From assembly GCF_031846165.1 (NCBI RefSeq), contig NZ_JAVRIE010000001.1:992001-1056000 (forward strand): a stretch of 64,000 bases of DNA, written 5' to 3'. Shown here piece by piece: positions 44,067 through 52,669 of the stretch. Numbering within the stretch: the stretch's first letter is position 1; every line of letters starts with the position of its first letter. A program made the translations under genes and the position numbers. The notes below the pieces were generated by a model, which searched no databases, was not told where the DNA came from, and saw only the letters and a list, made by a program, of their open reading frames with translations. The stretch is from Glaciecola blandensis. GTDB lineage: Bacteria; Pseudomonadota; Gammaproteobacteria; Enterobacterales; Alteromonadaceae.

Positions 44067-45449
44067 TTATACCCCTCCCGCGCTTGCATTTGCATTGAAT
44101 TGATTATCTTTTCGCTCTGGTAAGCCCGGTGGTGACAAATCATATTCTTCAATTTTCACTGCACGTCTTGCCATTAAAAATAGCGTACGCACATATACAA
44201 CAAGCAAGACAACATACATGGTCATGTATAGAACAAAAGTCAGTAAGACATTCTCGGAGGCTATCGTGGTCACCGCATCTGCGGTTTTCAAGACGCCGCT
44301 GACAAGATAAGGTTGACGTCCAATTTCAGTAACATACCAACCGGCTAACGTCGCAACCCAACCCGCAAAAGTCATACTAATAAGAGTCATTAGCTGGAAT
44401 GTAGACATAGCGCGCTTTTTCACTAAGGTAAAGGTACACCACCAAGCGACAAGCAACATAGTAAATCCTAAGCCTACCATAAGCCTGAAGCTATAAAATA
44501 CAGGAGCCACAGGTGGATGCTCGCCTGCAAAGTCATTCAAGCCTTGCAACTCACCTTCCGGATCGTGGGTTAAGATCACACTAGCAAGCTTTGGAATTTC
44601 TAGGGCGTATTTATTGCTTCGTGATTCTTCATCTGGGATCGCAAACAACACTAACGGCACGCCTTCTTGAGTTTCCCATAAGCCCTCCATTGCAGCTACC
44701 TTTTGAGGTTGATGCTCGAGCGTATTTAAGCCGTGTAAATCCCCCACAAAAACTTGCGTAGGCGCTAACAACGCAGCACTAAAGATCGCTGTTTTTAGGG
44801 TTAGTCTTGGGGCTTTTTTATTGTCACCCCGATAAATTCGATAGGCCGATAGTCCTGCGACTAAAAAACAAACAGTCAGAGCAGAAGCCAATAGCATATG
44901 AGTGAAGCGATACGGAAAAGAAGGATTAAAAATAATGGCCATCCAATCCGTAGCATAAGCTACCCCTTCCCTCATTTCGAAACCATCAGGTGTTTGCATC
45001 CATGAGTTTAGTACCAATATCCAAAAGGCCGACATCGTTGTGCCAAATGCGACGAGGAAAGTGGCGCCTGTGTGAACCCACCGAGGAACACGATGAAAGC
45101 CAAATAGCATAATGCCTAACATCGTTGCTTCTAAAAAGAATGCCGTTAACACCTCGTAGGCAAGCAAAGGTCCAGCGATGTTACCAATGGTCTCCATGAA
45201 ACCGGGCCAATTGGTACCAAATTGAAAGGACATTGTAATACCGCTCACAACCCCAAGCGCGAAGGTTAAAGCGAATACTTTTACCCAGAAACGATATGCT
45301 CGCATCCATACTGGGTGATTCGATAAGTCATAGCGTACTTTGAAATAAAACAGTAACCAACCAAGTGCAATGGTGATAGTTGGAAATAGAATATGAAAGC
45401 TAATATTAGCGGCAAACTGAATTCTAGATAGTATCAGTACATCAAACAT
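44067..45449 (-). CDS. cydA: Cytochrome bd-type quinol oxidase subunit I (short Q-loop, CIO-like)
   Basis: CydA binds hemes b558, b595 and d and oxidises quinol. The 460-residue protein has SRIQFAANISFH (heme ligand His near 19), FWILVLNSWMQTP, the VGDLHGLNTLEHQPQKVAAMEG region with the EHQP motif, and GRQPYLV. The Q-loop is short: only about 70 residues separate the conserved LFAIPD and the next helix. This is as in the cyanide-insensitive (CioA) subgroup rather than the longer E. coli form. ATG 45449 is chosen, with GAGG 7 bases upstream; six codons further upstream in frame look untranslated. Confidence 0.95.
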   Translation of the reverse strand: MFDVLILSRIQFAANISFHILFPTITIALGWLLFYFKVRYDLSNHPVWMRAYRFWVKVFALTFALGVVSGITMSFQFGTNWPGFMETIGNIAGPLLAYEVLTAFFLEATMLGIMLFGFHRVPRWVHTGATFLVAFGTTMSAFWILVLNSWMQTPDGFEMREGVAYATDWMAIIFNPSFPYRFTHMLLASALTVCFLVAGLSAYRIYRGDNKKAPRLTLKTAIFSAALLAPTQVFVGDLHGLNTLEHQPQKVAAMEGLWETQEGVPLVLFAIPDEESRSNKYALEIPKLASVILTHDPEGELQGLNDFAGEHPPVAPVFYSFRLMVGLGFTMLLVAWWCTFTLVKKRAMSTFQLMTLISMTFAGWVATLAGWYVTEIGRQPYLVSGVLKTADAVTTIASENVLLTFVLYMTMYVVLLVVYVRTLFLMARRAVKIEEYDLSPPGLPERKDNQFNANASAGGV

Positions 45450-45536
45450 AATAGACCTCGGACACAATCGCTCTAAAAAATGGTGAGCGTGGAGAAAAAG
45501 AAAAAGGACTTATTTAAAGATTGACTAAGATTTCCT

Positions 45537-46088
45537 TCATTCCGACTTTTTCATTAAAAACTTATCTTTCATGTCTAAAACTTTGCCCACCCCAGAGCCC
45601 AGTTTCATTAAGGTATTCAATTTTTCAGGGCTGAGTGACTGCAGACTTTGCGTCCAGTGAGTGATATTTTCCAATAGATCATGGATTTCTGAAATCTGCT
45701 CTTGCGCATACACTTCAGATGCATTCCCGGGCTCATCGAGCATAATATCTCTAAGCAGGCTTAGGGTTGGATCCATCTCGCGCTTACGGCGCTCCTCAAA
45801 AACTCGATTGGCCATATCCCAGATAGACCCTTTGTTGCGATAGTAGTCTTTTCTATCACCGGGTTTGTGAGTTGTCGTCACCAACTGCCAAGACGCTAAT
45901 TCCTTCAAGCCCATGCTCACGTTACCACGCGAAATACTGAGCGTTTCTGCAATATCATTCGCGCTCAGTGGCTCCTCAGTCATCACAAGCAAAGCATATA
46001 TTTGCCCAACGGTACGATTAAAGCCCCAACGGCTGCCCATCTCACCGAAGTGCATCACAAAAGACGCTATCATGGGTGTCATTTTCAC
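45537..46088 (-). CDS. GbsR/MarR-family regulator upstream of cydAB
   Basis: This is a 183-residue winged-helix DNA-binding protein. The N-terminal MIASFVMHFGEMGSRWGFNRTVGQIYALL and SANDIAETLSISRGNVSMGLKEL (recognition helix about 50-72) match the GbsR subgroup, and the C-terminal half is helical. It stands 87 bases upstream of cydA on the same strand and is very likely its local regulator, perhaps in one operon. GTG 46088 has AGG 7 bases upstream; TTG 46094 and ATG 46082 are alternatives. The effector is unknown. A perfect FNR-type site lies 49 bases upstream of the start. Confidence 0.85.
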   Translation of the reverse strand: MKMTPMIASFVMHFGEMGSRWGFNRTVGQIYALLVMTEEPLSANDIAETLSISRGNVSMGLKELASWQLVTTTHKPGDRKDYYRNKGSIWDMANRVFEERRKREMDPTLSLLRDIMLDEPGNASEVYAQEQISEIHDLLENITHWTQSLQSLSPEKLNTLMKLGSGVGKVLDMKDKFLMKKSE

Positions 46089-46121
46089 AACCAAACCTTT
46101 TGAAGTTTCAATAATTTCTGA

Positions 46122-46138
46122 AATTATAATACATAATT
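46122..46138. promoter_or_regulatory. AATTAT-N5-ATAATT inverted repeat upstream of the GbsR-type regulator
   Basis: A 6-bp perfect inverted repeat with 5-base spacer has MarR-like operator geometry. It lies just upstream of the regulator gene and overlaps the FNR-type site by two bases. It may be an autoregulatory operator. Confidence 0.4.
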
Positions 46139-46150
46139 GATCTAAATCAA
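46137..46150. promoter_or_regulatory. FNR-type binding site
   Basis: TTGATCTAAATCAA matches the FNR consensus TTGAT-N4-ATCAA at every defined position. Its centre (46143.5) lies 55 bases before the regulator GTG. A class II position at -41.5 would place transcription start near 46102, with TATTGA (46113-46108, minus strand) as a possible -10. This fits oxygen control of a regulator-cydAB unit. Confidence 0.75.
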
Positions 46151-46235
46151 CTAATTCATTGAGGAAATTAGGTAATTGAAGCTAGTAACTGGAAGGAATT
46201 TGGTACACGAACGCAATCAAATCAATGCGTGTTTG

Positions 46236-47270
46236 TTACTTACGAGAAAGCTCGCCGCGCAGGTCTTGCATCATCAGCTGTTTGCGCTTTTCTATCGGTA
46301 AATCAGCTTTACTGAGCAAATAGTGTAATTTAGCAAGTGTCGCCTCTGGTGTCATATCGCCGCCAGATATTAAGCCGGTGTCTTGCAAAATATGTCCATT
46401 CGCATACCCACTCATATTCACTTTGCCCCGGAAACACTGGGTACAATTGACGACAATAATCCCCTGCTTCTGTGCATTGACAAGTTGTTCCAATAAGCGT
46501 TCATTGTGCGGCGCATTGCCGACTCCGTAGCTTAATAATATAAGGGCATTTACTGGCTGTTGGATAATATTTTTTACCACATCTGCAGAAATACCTGGAT
46601 ACAAACTAACTAGACCAATAGGTTGAGATATCACTGGACTAACGCGCATTCGCGCTTGAGTTTTAAAAGAAGGGTCAGTCGCTAAACGTCTTACGTTGTC
46701 ATGATTGACTTCAATATTAATACCCGCTTTCAATAGTACTGGAAAATTGGGCGAGTCGAAGGCGTCAAAACCGTCCGCATCGACTTTGCGAGCGCGATTG
46801 CCTCTTAACAGCTTGTTGTTGAAAAACAAGGTAACTTCAGGGATTGGATAATTTGCCGCAATGTATAGCGCATTGAGCAAGTTCGTTTGCCCGTCCGAAC
46901 GTAATTCTGCCAATGGGATTTGGGATCCAGTCACTATGACTGGCTTTGCAAGATCCTCTAGCATGAATGACAAAGCAGATGACGTATATGCCATGGTATC
47001 AGTGCCATGCAAAATAATAAAACCATCGTAATCATCATAATGACGATCAATATCATCAGCAATCAACTGCCAGTCTGCCGGTGACATGTCACTGGAATCG
47101 AGCAGCTCATCATATTCATGGATTGTAAACGCTGGCATTTCGCTGCGTTGAAACTCTGGCATTTTGGCGAGTGTTTCACTTAAATAGCCTTCAGCCGGAA
47201 CGAAGCCATTCTTAGAGGGCTTCATACCAATTGTACCGCCAGTATAAGCTACATAAATATGTTTACGCAT
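46236..47270 (-). CDS. ansA: Type I L-asparaginase (cytoplasmic)
   Basis: AnsA hydrolyses asparagine to aspartate and ammonia. The 344-residue protein has no signal peptide. It carries the first catalytic Thr loop YTGGTIG (9-15) and the second HGTDTMAYT (around 90-98), with VTGSQIPLAELRSDGQTN typical of the AnsA branch. It is downstream of the DUF349 gene on the same strand. The ansA/yeaC/msrB/gap neighbourhood is also seen in E. coli. Confidence 0.95.
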   Translation of the reverse strand: MRKHIYVAYTGGTIGMKPSKNGFVPAEGYLSETLAKMPEFQRSEMPAFTIHEYDELLDSSDMSPADWQLIADDIDRHYDDYDGFIILHGTDTMAYTSSALSFMLEDLAKPVIVTGSQIPLAELRSDGQTNLLNALYIAANYPIPEVTLFFNNKLLRGNRARKVDADGFDAFDSPNFPVLLKAGINIEVNHDNVRRLATDPSFKTQARMRVSPVISQPIGLVSLYPGISADVVKNIIQQPVNALILLSYGVGNAPHNERLLEQLVNAQKQGIIVVNCTQCFRGKVNMSGYANGHILQDTGLISGGDMTPEATLAKLHYLLSKADLPIEKRKQLMMQDLRGELSRK

Positions 47271-47321
47271 TCTCTACTCTCATGATGCTATCAGTGCCTA
47301 TTCTGCTTGCGCTTAGCTTAC

Positions 47322-50129
47322 TCATTGAGCTTCAAACACTTTCTTCAATCGTTTGAGTAACGCCTGATCTTCTTTCTGCAATGGACCATGTGACACCCAA
47401 TCGGCTAGTAAGGTCTGTAGGGTCTGTGGCTCATTGCCTTCAAGTTTAGAAGCCATCATCTGCAATTGTAGTTCTTTGCGCTGCTTTTCATCAGCTTTGT
47501 TGCTTGGCAAATCATGTAAGACTTCGGCTTGGATCGTAATAGCTTTACGGTCTGCAGATGCTGTATTGCTTTGTTTAAAGAGGCTCTGAAACCGCTTGGG
47601 AAGTTGCTCGAAGGTATCTGGCAGATCAACGTCTTCATTCTCACCGCTTTTCCACGCTGCTAGCGTCGTGAATAAGCTATCCCACTGCGCTTCACTTCGT
47701 TGCTTATCGAGAGCGCGAGACTTATCGTTAATATTTTCTAGCACTCGTTCGATTTTTTGCCCTTCAATTTTTGCAAGCTTTGGTGGAAGTTCGCTCATAT
47801 GAACTTTTGCCGAGTTCGCTTGCTCTGTCAGTTCAGCCAAACTAGCAGAATCGTTAGCAGCATCAATCGCTTTATGGATTGGTTGTAAGATATCAGCGAT
47901 TAACTTCTGTGAGGCAGAGATTTCGCCGGCTTGCTCGTCTCTTTTTTCATTGAGTTTAGCAAACACTTTATCATTGGCCGCGCGAAATGCTTTCCACAAC
48001 TTGTCATCAATGTTTTTTCCCGCAAACCCCAAGGCTTTCCATTGCTGCTGGAATTGTTTCGCTTGATCCACGGCTTGCGTCAAATCTTCACTGTCATTGA
48101 GTCGCTCAGCCCGTGTGACCAATTGCTGCTTTTGCTCTGCGTTTTCGGCATAGTACTGATCGAGTTTGACTTGGATCGGTTTTTGAGCGGCATAGTAATC
48201 TTTTTGCAGTCGCTTTCTTTGGTCGTGTTCTAAAACACCAATTTCACGCCATTTCTTATTCAGCGCGCTGAGTGAGCGCCCTAAACTCGCCACATTCTCT
48301 TGTTCTTGCAAAGCGGATAGCTGCTGAATCAACTGCTCTGCAACTTTAGCGTTCTCGGCTCTTAGCTTTTCCTGTTCAGCGTAGTGCTCACGACAAGGCG
48401 CAAATGCCTGCTCTAAAGCCTCATCGAATCGCTTGTTGAGTTCATCATCCTCTTCTGTACCCAACTTGCCTAAACCGTTCCAATCTGACCTTAGCACCTT
48501 TACTTGCTTAGCTCGCTCACCTAGGTCATCAATATTTTTCTCATTCGCCAGTTTCATTGCATCTTCAAGCAAGGCCGGCTTTCTTGGCGCAGCTATAAAT
48601 GCTTGAAGCTCCTGTAACTCAGTGACTTTATCAGAGAGTTCATCAAATAACTTTTGTTGCGCGCGCTGCGCTTTTTCAGGTAAGCCTTCGAACTGTGCTT
48701 TTGCATGTCTAAACGTTGAGATAGCTGGCTTGTAGCTACCTTGTCGAATCATGCGCTGCACTGTTAGCAGCTTACCTACCGCCTTTTTTTCTTGTTGTTT
48801 GATTTCCTCAAACGCACTATTCAGCGTGCTTCGATACTTTTTTTCAGCGGTTTTCCAAGCGCTTAATACACTTTCAGGCAAAGGTAAATTAAGGTCGCTT
48901 CGTAGCGCTTGCCATTGTTTTTTCAAAGCATGCAATGCTTCATTTAACTCTTGTGTTGTCAAACCTTCAGAAAGACCTTCCAACTCTGTCAGCAAGGCCA
49001 TTGCTTTTACCTTGTTTTCCTTTGCTTCAGGCAAGGCAATGAGAAAGGCTCTATATTGCTCGATGTGTTGGACGATTTGTTTGATATGGCGCTTGTGAGC
49101 GGTTGTCTGAGGTCGATTACGCGCATCTTCTACGTCACTTGCTATATCTTCTAATGCGTTACTTAATAGCTTTGATTGTGCTAACAGGCTTGGATCATCA
49201 ATTGACGCCAATATTGCATCTATTTGTTGTTTAACCTGATTAAATCGATTCTCAATTTCAGCCAAGGCATTGGTAGTTTCTTTCAGCTCGTTAGCACTTT
49301 GCCACTCACCTTTCAGCGCCGCTAAACGCTTTTCCAGTGACTCACCCACACGCAAGTACTTTTCTGCAAGTATCAAGGCGGATTCTTCATCCAGAATAGA
49401 AAAAGACTTTTTCAAGGTTTCAAATTGTGAGACTAAGCCTTGTCTATGTTCATAGATGTACTCATAGTCATTTTGATCTTTTAACGCGAGCATTTTTGAA
49501 ATAACCAAGGTAGCATCTTGTTTCAGCTTAATTGGTTTCGCTTCTAGTTCTTTTAATTCGTTAATTCTCTTCTCAGCAGCGGCGACAACCACGTCAAACT
49601 GACTGAATTTCAATAATTTACTTAACTCATTGATATCGCTAGTACGATTAACAATAACGAGTTGTTGAGCCTGATTGGCATGCTCTCGAAAATAAAGGCG
49701 AGTGGTATTCACCTTGTCGATTTTAAGCAAGCTAGCTAAGGCCAGCGCATCGTTTTCTTGCAAGCGTCGATTCGAAGACAAGAGGTCTTCTAATAAATTT
49801 GTATTTTTTGACTCAGCAACAAAAGCCGCAAATTCACTCGCACTGATCAAGTTGGAGTCTGGGTTATTAACCTCAGCTAACACCTTTTCGTAGGCACGTT
49901 TTTTAATTCGTGAGTTTTCAGCGGTTTCAGACGCTTTTAACCATAAGGCAAAAGAATTTAATTTGTCCAGCGCTGCTAAACTCACTCTCGCATCGCTATC
50001 GTTGAACGCTAGTTCATGCAACGCTTGCTTATCACTCGCTTTGTCTAAAGAAAGACTTTCAATTGCCTGAATACGGGTGTCTGGATCAGAGTGAAGGTGT
50101 TTTGCTTTAAATAAACGTTCAAATATCAT
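47322..50129 (-). CDS. Large DUF349-repeat coiled-coil protein
   Basis: This 935-residue, highly charged, mostly alpha-helical protein starts with HEAT-like helices (about 1-120: DPDTRIQAIESLSLDKAS, DSDARVSLAALDKLN). Repeated DUF349 units follow, each with a recurrent Trp and basic helix, for example WQSANELKE, WQALRSDLNL, WNGLGKL, WREIGVLE and WKALGFAGK. There is no signal or membrane segment. The family function is unknown. It overlaps the YeaC gene by 11 bases, implying coupling, and leads into ansA. It is coiled-coil-rich, so a scaffold role is a guess. Confidence 0.85.
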   Translation of the reverse strand: MIFERLFKAKHLHSDPDTRIQAIESLSLDKASDKQALHELAFNDSDARVSLAALDKLNSFALWLKASETAENSRIKKRAYEKVLAEVNNPDSNLISASEFAAFVAESKNTNLLEDLLSSNRRLQENDALALASLLKIDKVNTTRLYFREHANQAQQLVIVNRTSDINELSKLLKFSQFDVVVAAAEKRINELKELEAKPIKLKQDATLVISKMLALKDQNDYEYIYEHRQGLVSQFETLKKSFSILDEESALILAEKYLRVGESLEKRLAALKGEWQSANELKETTNALAEIENRFNQVKQQIDAILASIDDPSLLAQSKLLSNALEDIASDVEDARNRPQTTAHKRHIKQIVQHIEQYRAFLIALPEAKENKVKAMALLTELEGLSEGLTTQELNEALHALKKQWQALRSDLNLPLPESVLSAWKTAEKKYRSTLNSAFEEIKQQEKKAVGKLLTVQRMIRQGSYKPAISTFRHAKAQFEGLPEKAQRAQQKLFDELSDKVTELQELQAFIAAPRKPALLEDAMKLANEKNIDDLGERAKQVKVLRSDWNGLGKLGTEEDDELNKRFDEALEQAFAPCREHYAEQEKLRAENAKVAEQLIQQLSALQEQENVASLGRSLSALNKKWREIGVLEHDQRKRLQKDYYAAQKPIQVKLDQYYAENAEQKQQLVTRAERLNDSEDLTQAVDQAKQFQQQWKALGFAGKNIDDKLWKAFRAANDKVFAKLNEKRDEQAGEISASQKLIADILQPIHKAIDAANDSASLAELTEQANSAKVHMSELPPKLAKIEGQKIERVLENINDKSRALDKQRSEAQWDSLFTTLAAWKSGENEDVDLPDTFEQLPKRFQSLFKQSNTASADRKAITIQAEVLHDLPSNKADEKQRKELQLQMMASKLEGNEPQTLQTLLADWVSHGPLQKEDQALLKRLKKVFEAQ

Positions 50130-50412
50130 CTTGTTTAAACCGCGCTATAGGGCTTTGATTAGTGGCTTCTTGTTGTAGCTCTTGACGCAATTGAGATTTG
50201 CTTTTTTGTACCACTTCGCCGTCTTTGCCTATGGTCATGTGTTGTTCAGATTGTTCAATGCGTGATTGATATAACAGCACCGCTTGCAAAGAGTTTTCCT
50301 TTTGCTCTTCGGTCAACGGCGTGCCATCAGGCCACTTACCGGTTTCTACCGCATTGCGCAAATTGTCATATATTTGCGGCGTCATGGCTTGAACTAACTG
50401 TTGTACATCCAT
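50119..50412 (-). CDS. yeaC: DUF1315 family protein YeaC
   Basis: This 97-residue soluble protein of unknown function has the YeaC/DUF1315 signature MTPQIYDNLRNAVETGKWPD (10-29) and TEEQKENSLQAVLLYQSR (34-51). A polar tail follows. It lies one base after the zinc-ribbon gene and overlaps the DUF349 gene start by 11 bases. yeaC also neighbours msrB/gapA and ansA in E. coli. Confidence 0.88.
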   Translation of the reverse strand: MDVQQLVQAMTPQIYDNLRNAVETGKWPDGTPLTEEQKENSLQAVLLYQSRIEQSEQHMTIGKDGEVVQKSKSQLRQELQQEATNQSPIARFKQDDI

Positions 50413-50413
50413 C

Positions 50414-50737
50414 TTATTTCCTTTTTGCTAAAACAATTCGCACGCGATTGACGGCGTACCAAGCAAAACCAAATACTGTGGCAGCTATCGACAGATTATA
50501 CTGGATTTCTCCAGGCTCTGAGCCACCCCAATAAATAAAACCGAAACCCGCAATAAACATTAAAATCGCAACCATAGATTGATTTTGTAAGCTTTGCATC
50601 GCTTTGTAACGCTTCAGGCTTGCTTTTCTCGCAATGTCTTCAGCACTTGCATTGCCGATGTTAAAACCACAATGGCTGCATGTTTTTGCTTTATCTGAAA
50701 TGGGTTTAGAACAGGATGGGCATGCTGTAATTGCCAT
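50414..50737 (-). CDS. Zinc-ribbon membrane protein
   Basis: This 107-residue protein has an N-terminal zinc ribbon (CPSCSKPISDKAKTCSHCG, Cys at 6, 9, 20, 23). A basic helix and two membrane helices (about 53-72 and 80-98) follow. The function is unknown; such ribbon-plus-TM proteins are common and undefined. AAGGAGA lies 4-5 bases before the ATG, a strong ribosome-binding site. It is probably the first gene of the zinc-ribbon-yeaC-DUF349-ansA unit, since a terminator separates it from the AGCS gene. Confidence 0.7.
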   Translation of the reverse strand: MAITACPSCSKPISDKAKTCSHCGFNIGNASAEDIARKASLKRYKAMQSLQNQSMVAILMFIAGFGFIYWGGSEPGEIQYNLSIAATVFGFAWYAVNRVRIVLAKRK

Positions 50738-50774
50738 ACATGTCTCCTTAATAAAATCTTAGGTTCTTATACGT

Positions 50775-50812
50775 AAAAAGAGATTAATCGACCAGTCGAT
50801 TAAACTCTTTTT
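50775..50812 (-). terminator. Terminator downstream of the AGCS symporter gene
   Basis: A long stem AAAAAGAG-A-TTAATCGAC/GTCGATTAA-A-CTCTTTTT has loop CA and one A-A mismatch. A T-run follows on the minus strand. It is 21 bases past the symporter stop. Confidence 0.8.
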
Positions 50813-50832
50813 ATTTTACTATTTGCTAGGAA

Positions 50833-52494
50833 TTATTTTTTTACTTTTTCCCAGTATTCGTTCACCGATTCTTTCATTTCTTTGCGTAGCATCATGATCC
50901 CAAACAGGTTTGGTAAAGTCATAACGACTATCGCCACCGCAGATAAAGCCCAAACTAGCGTGGTATCCGAGATAGCTGCCCAGAAGAAACCAGCACAATA
51001 GATCACTCGGTAAGGCATAACTGAACGAGGACCTAACAAATAAGTCATTGCTCTATCACCGTAATAAGACCAAGCGATAGCGGTCGAGAACGCGAATAAT
51101 AGTAGCCCAATCGAGACAATGTACTTACCGTATTCGCCAAAGAAACCGCGAGTAAAGGCAATCGCCGTGAGATTCGCAGAGTGAACCAGTGACTTACCCT
51201 CAACAATGATAGATTGTTTGACTAACGCGCCATCTTCCACCAGTAAACGCCCAGTATATGGGTCTTCGGTTGAACCTACGCTATAAGTCACATCTTCAGC
51301 GAAAGAGCGACTGTTCAGTAAAGTAAATCCATCGCTGACAGCAACACCATTCACCACTTGAATTTCACCGGTGAAGTTAGTAATTGCATCTTCGTCGACT
51401 TTGTTTAGATGCTTGAATAGAACCTGTACATCTTCGTTTTTAGATTCTTGATACTCACCTGCGATAAACATCATGTCTGAACGGTCGAAAATATTTTGAT
51501 GTTTCTCTTTCCAAACGCCAGACGACAAGATCACTAAGCCGGTAATAGTACAGATAATAATGGTATCGATGAACGGTTCTAAAATAGACACCATACCTTC
51601 TGATACAGGTTCTTTGGTTTTTGCTGCGGCATGCGCAATTGGAGCAGAACCTTGACCGGCTTCGTTACTAAACAAACCACGGTTTACACCACGGTTAAAA
51701 GCATAGGCGAGTGTCGCACCTAAGAAACCACCAGCAGCGGCTGAACCCGTGAAAGCATCGCTAATAACAGCCCCAAATGCAGGACCGATATTCTCGACAT
51801 TCGCAAAAATAACGGCAAACGCACCAATAATATAAACGACTGCCATCAAAGGAACGATTTTAGACGTAACGGCTGCAATGCGTTGAATACCGCCAAGGAT
51901 AACTAAGCCTAATATTATAGCGAGAACACCACCAACCAACATTGGAGAAAAACCAAATGTTGACTCAATACTCGTTGCGATACCATTACTTTGAGGAAGG
52001 TTGCCTGTTCCGAATGAACTGATCACCGTAGCGATTGCAAACGCGACAGCCAACCATTTCATATTTAATCGTCTGTCCATGTAGTACATGGGACCACCAG
52101 CCATGGTGCCATCTTCAGTTTTAACACGATATTTGTGTGATAGTGTGACTTCCACAAATTTCGTTGTCATACCCAAGAATGCTGTTGCCCACATCCAGAA
52201 TAATGCAGCCGGGCCACCTAAGAATATAGCAAACGCAACACCACTGATATTTCCGGTACCGACTGTGCCCGAGAGCGCTGTAGTTAGTGCACGAAAGTGT
52301 GTGGTATCACCAGGTTCATCACCCTTATCAAGCTTTCCAGTAACGACCAACCAAGCGTGTTTGAAAAAACGAATTTGCGGGAATTTCAAATAAATCGTAA
52401 AAAATGCACCTACGCCAAGTAAGACATAGGGAAACCAAGCTGCACTGCCTAAAAATCCATCTATAAGGTTAAAAAAGTCTAATAAGCTTTCCAA
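50833..52494 (-). CDS. AGCS-family sodium:alanine/glycine symporter
   Basis: This 553-residue secondary transporter takes up alanine or glycine with Na+ or H+. The family motifs are TALSGTVGTGNISGVAFAIFLGGPAALFWMW, AFNRGVNRGLFSNEAGQGSAPIAHAAA and FSTAIAWSYYGDRAMTYLLG. Ten to eleven membrane helices surround an inserted hydrophilic domain (about residues 330-435) between the conserved GLVILSSGVW and the AIAFTRGFF helix. That domain makes the protein longer than the usual 440-480 residues. It is monocistronic. The exact substrate cannot be read from the sequence. Confidence 0.92.
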   Translation of the reverse strand: MESLLDFFNLIDGFLGSAAWFPYVLLGVGAFFTIYLKFPQIRFFKHAWLVVTGKLDKGDEPGDTTHFRALTTALSGTVGTGNISGVAFAIFLGGPAALFWMWATAFLGMTTKFVEVTLSHKYRVKTEDGTMAGGPMYYMDRRLNMKWLAVAFAIATVISSFGTGNLPQSNGIATSIESTFGFSPMLVGGVLAIILGLVILGGIQRIAAVTSKIVPLMAVVYIIGAFAVIFANVENIGPAFGAVISDAFTGSAAAGGFLGATLAYAFNRGVNRGLFSNEAGQGSAPIAHAAAKTKEPVSEGMVSILEPFIDTIIICTITGLVILSSGVWKEKHQNIFDRSDMMFIAGEYQESKNEDVQVLFKHLNKVDEDAITNFTGEIQVVNGVAVSDGFTLLNSRSFAEDVTYSVGSTEDPYTGRLLVEDGALVKQSIIVEGKSLVHSANLTAIAFTRGFFGEYGKYIVSIGLLLFAFSTAIAWSYYGDRAMTYLLGPRSVMPYRVIYCAGFFWAAISDTTLVWALSAVAIVVMTLPNLFGIMMLRKEMKESVNEYWEKVKK

Positions 52495-52635
52495 AGTAAC
52501 GTCCTCTTTTTCTTATTTTTATATGTCAATTTGAATCTATTGTTCATGCTTTGCTGGTATTTGCAAGGTGGCATAAGCTGTCACCCACGCTTTTCAGCGC
52601 TTCTGCCGAGCCCAGAATCAAGCTTTCTTAACTTT

Positions 52636-52653
52636 AGCACCCAAACGGGTGCT
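52636..52653 (-). terminator. Stem-loop downstream of the M14 carboxypeptidase gene
   Basis: A 7-bp GC-rich stem AGCACCC/GGGTGCT with a 4-base loop lies 17 bases past the gene's stop. No T-run follows, so intrinsic termination is only possible. Confidence 0.4.
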
Positions 52654-52669
52654 TTGTCGCGTGTTAACT

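Noticed and set aside
44066..44152. N-terminal extension of cydB into cydA
   Set aside because: The conserved CydB N-terminus starts at ATG 44065 directly after GGGAGGGG; the extension is out-of-phase cydA sequence.
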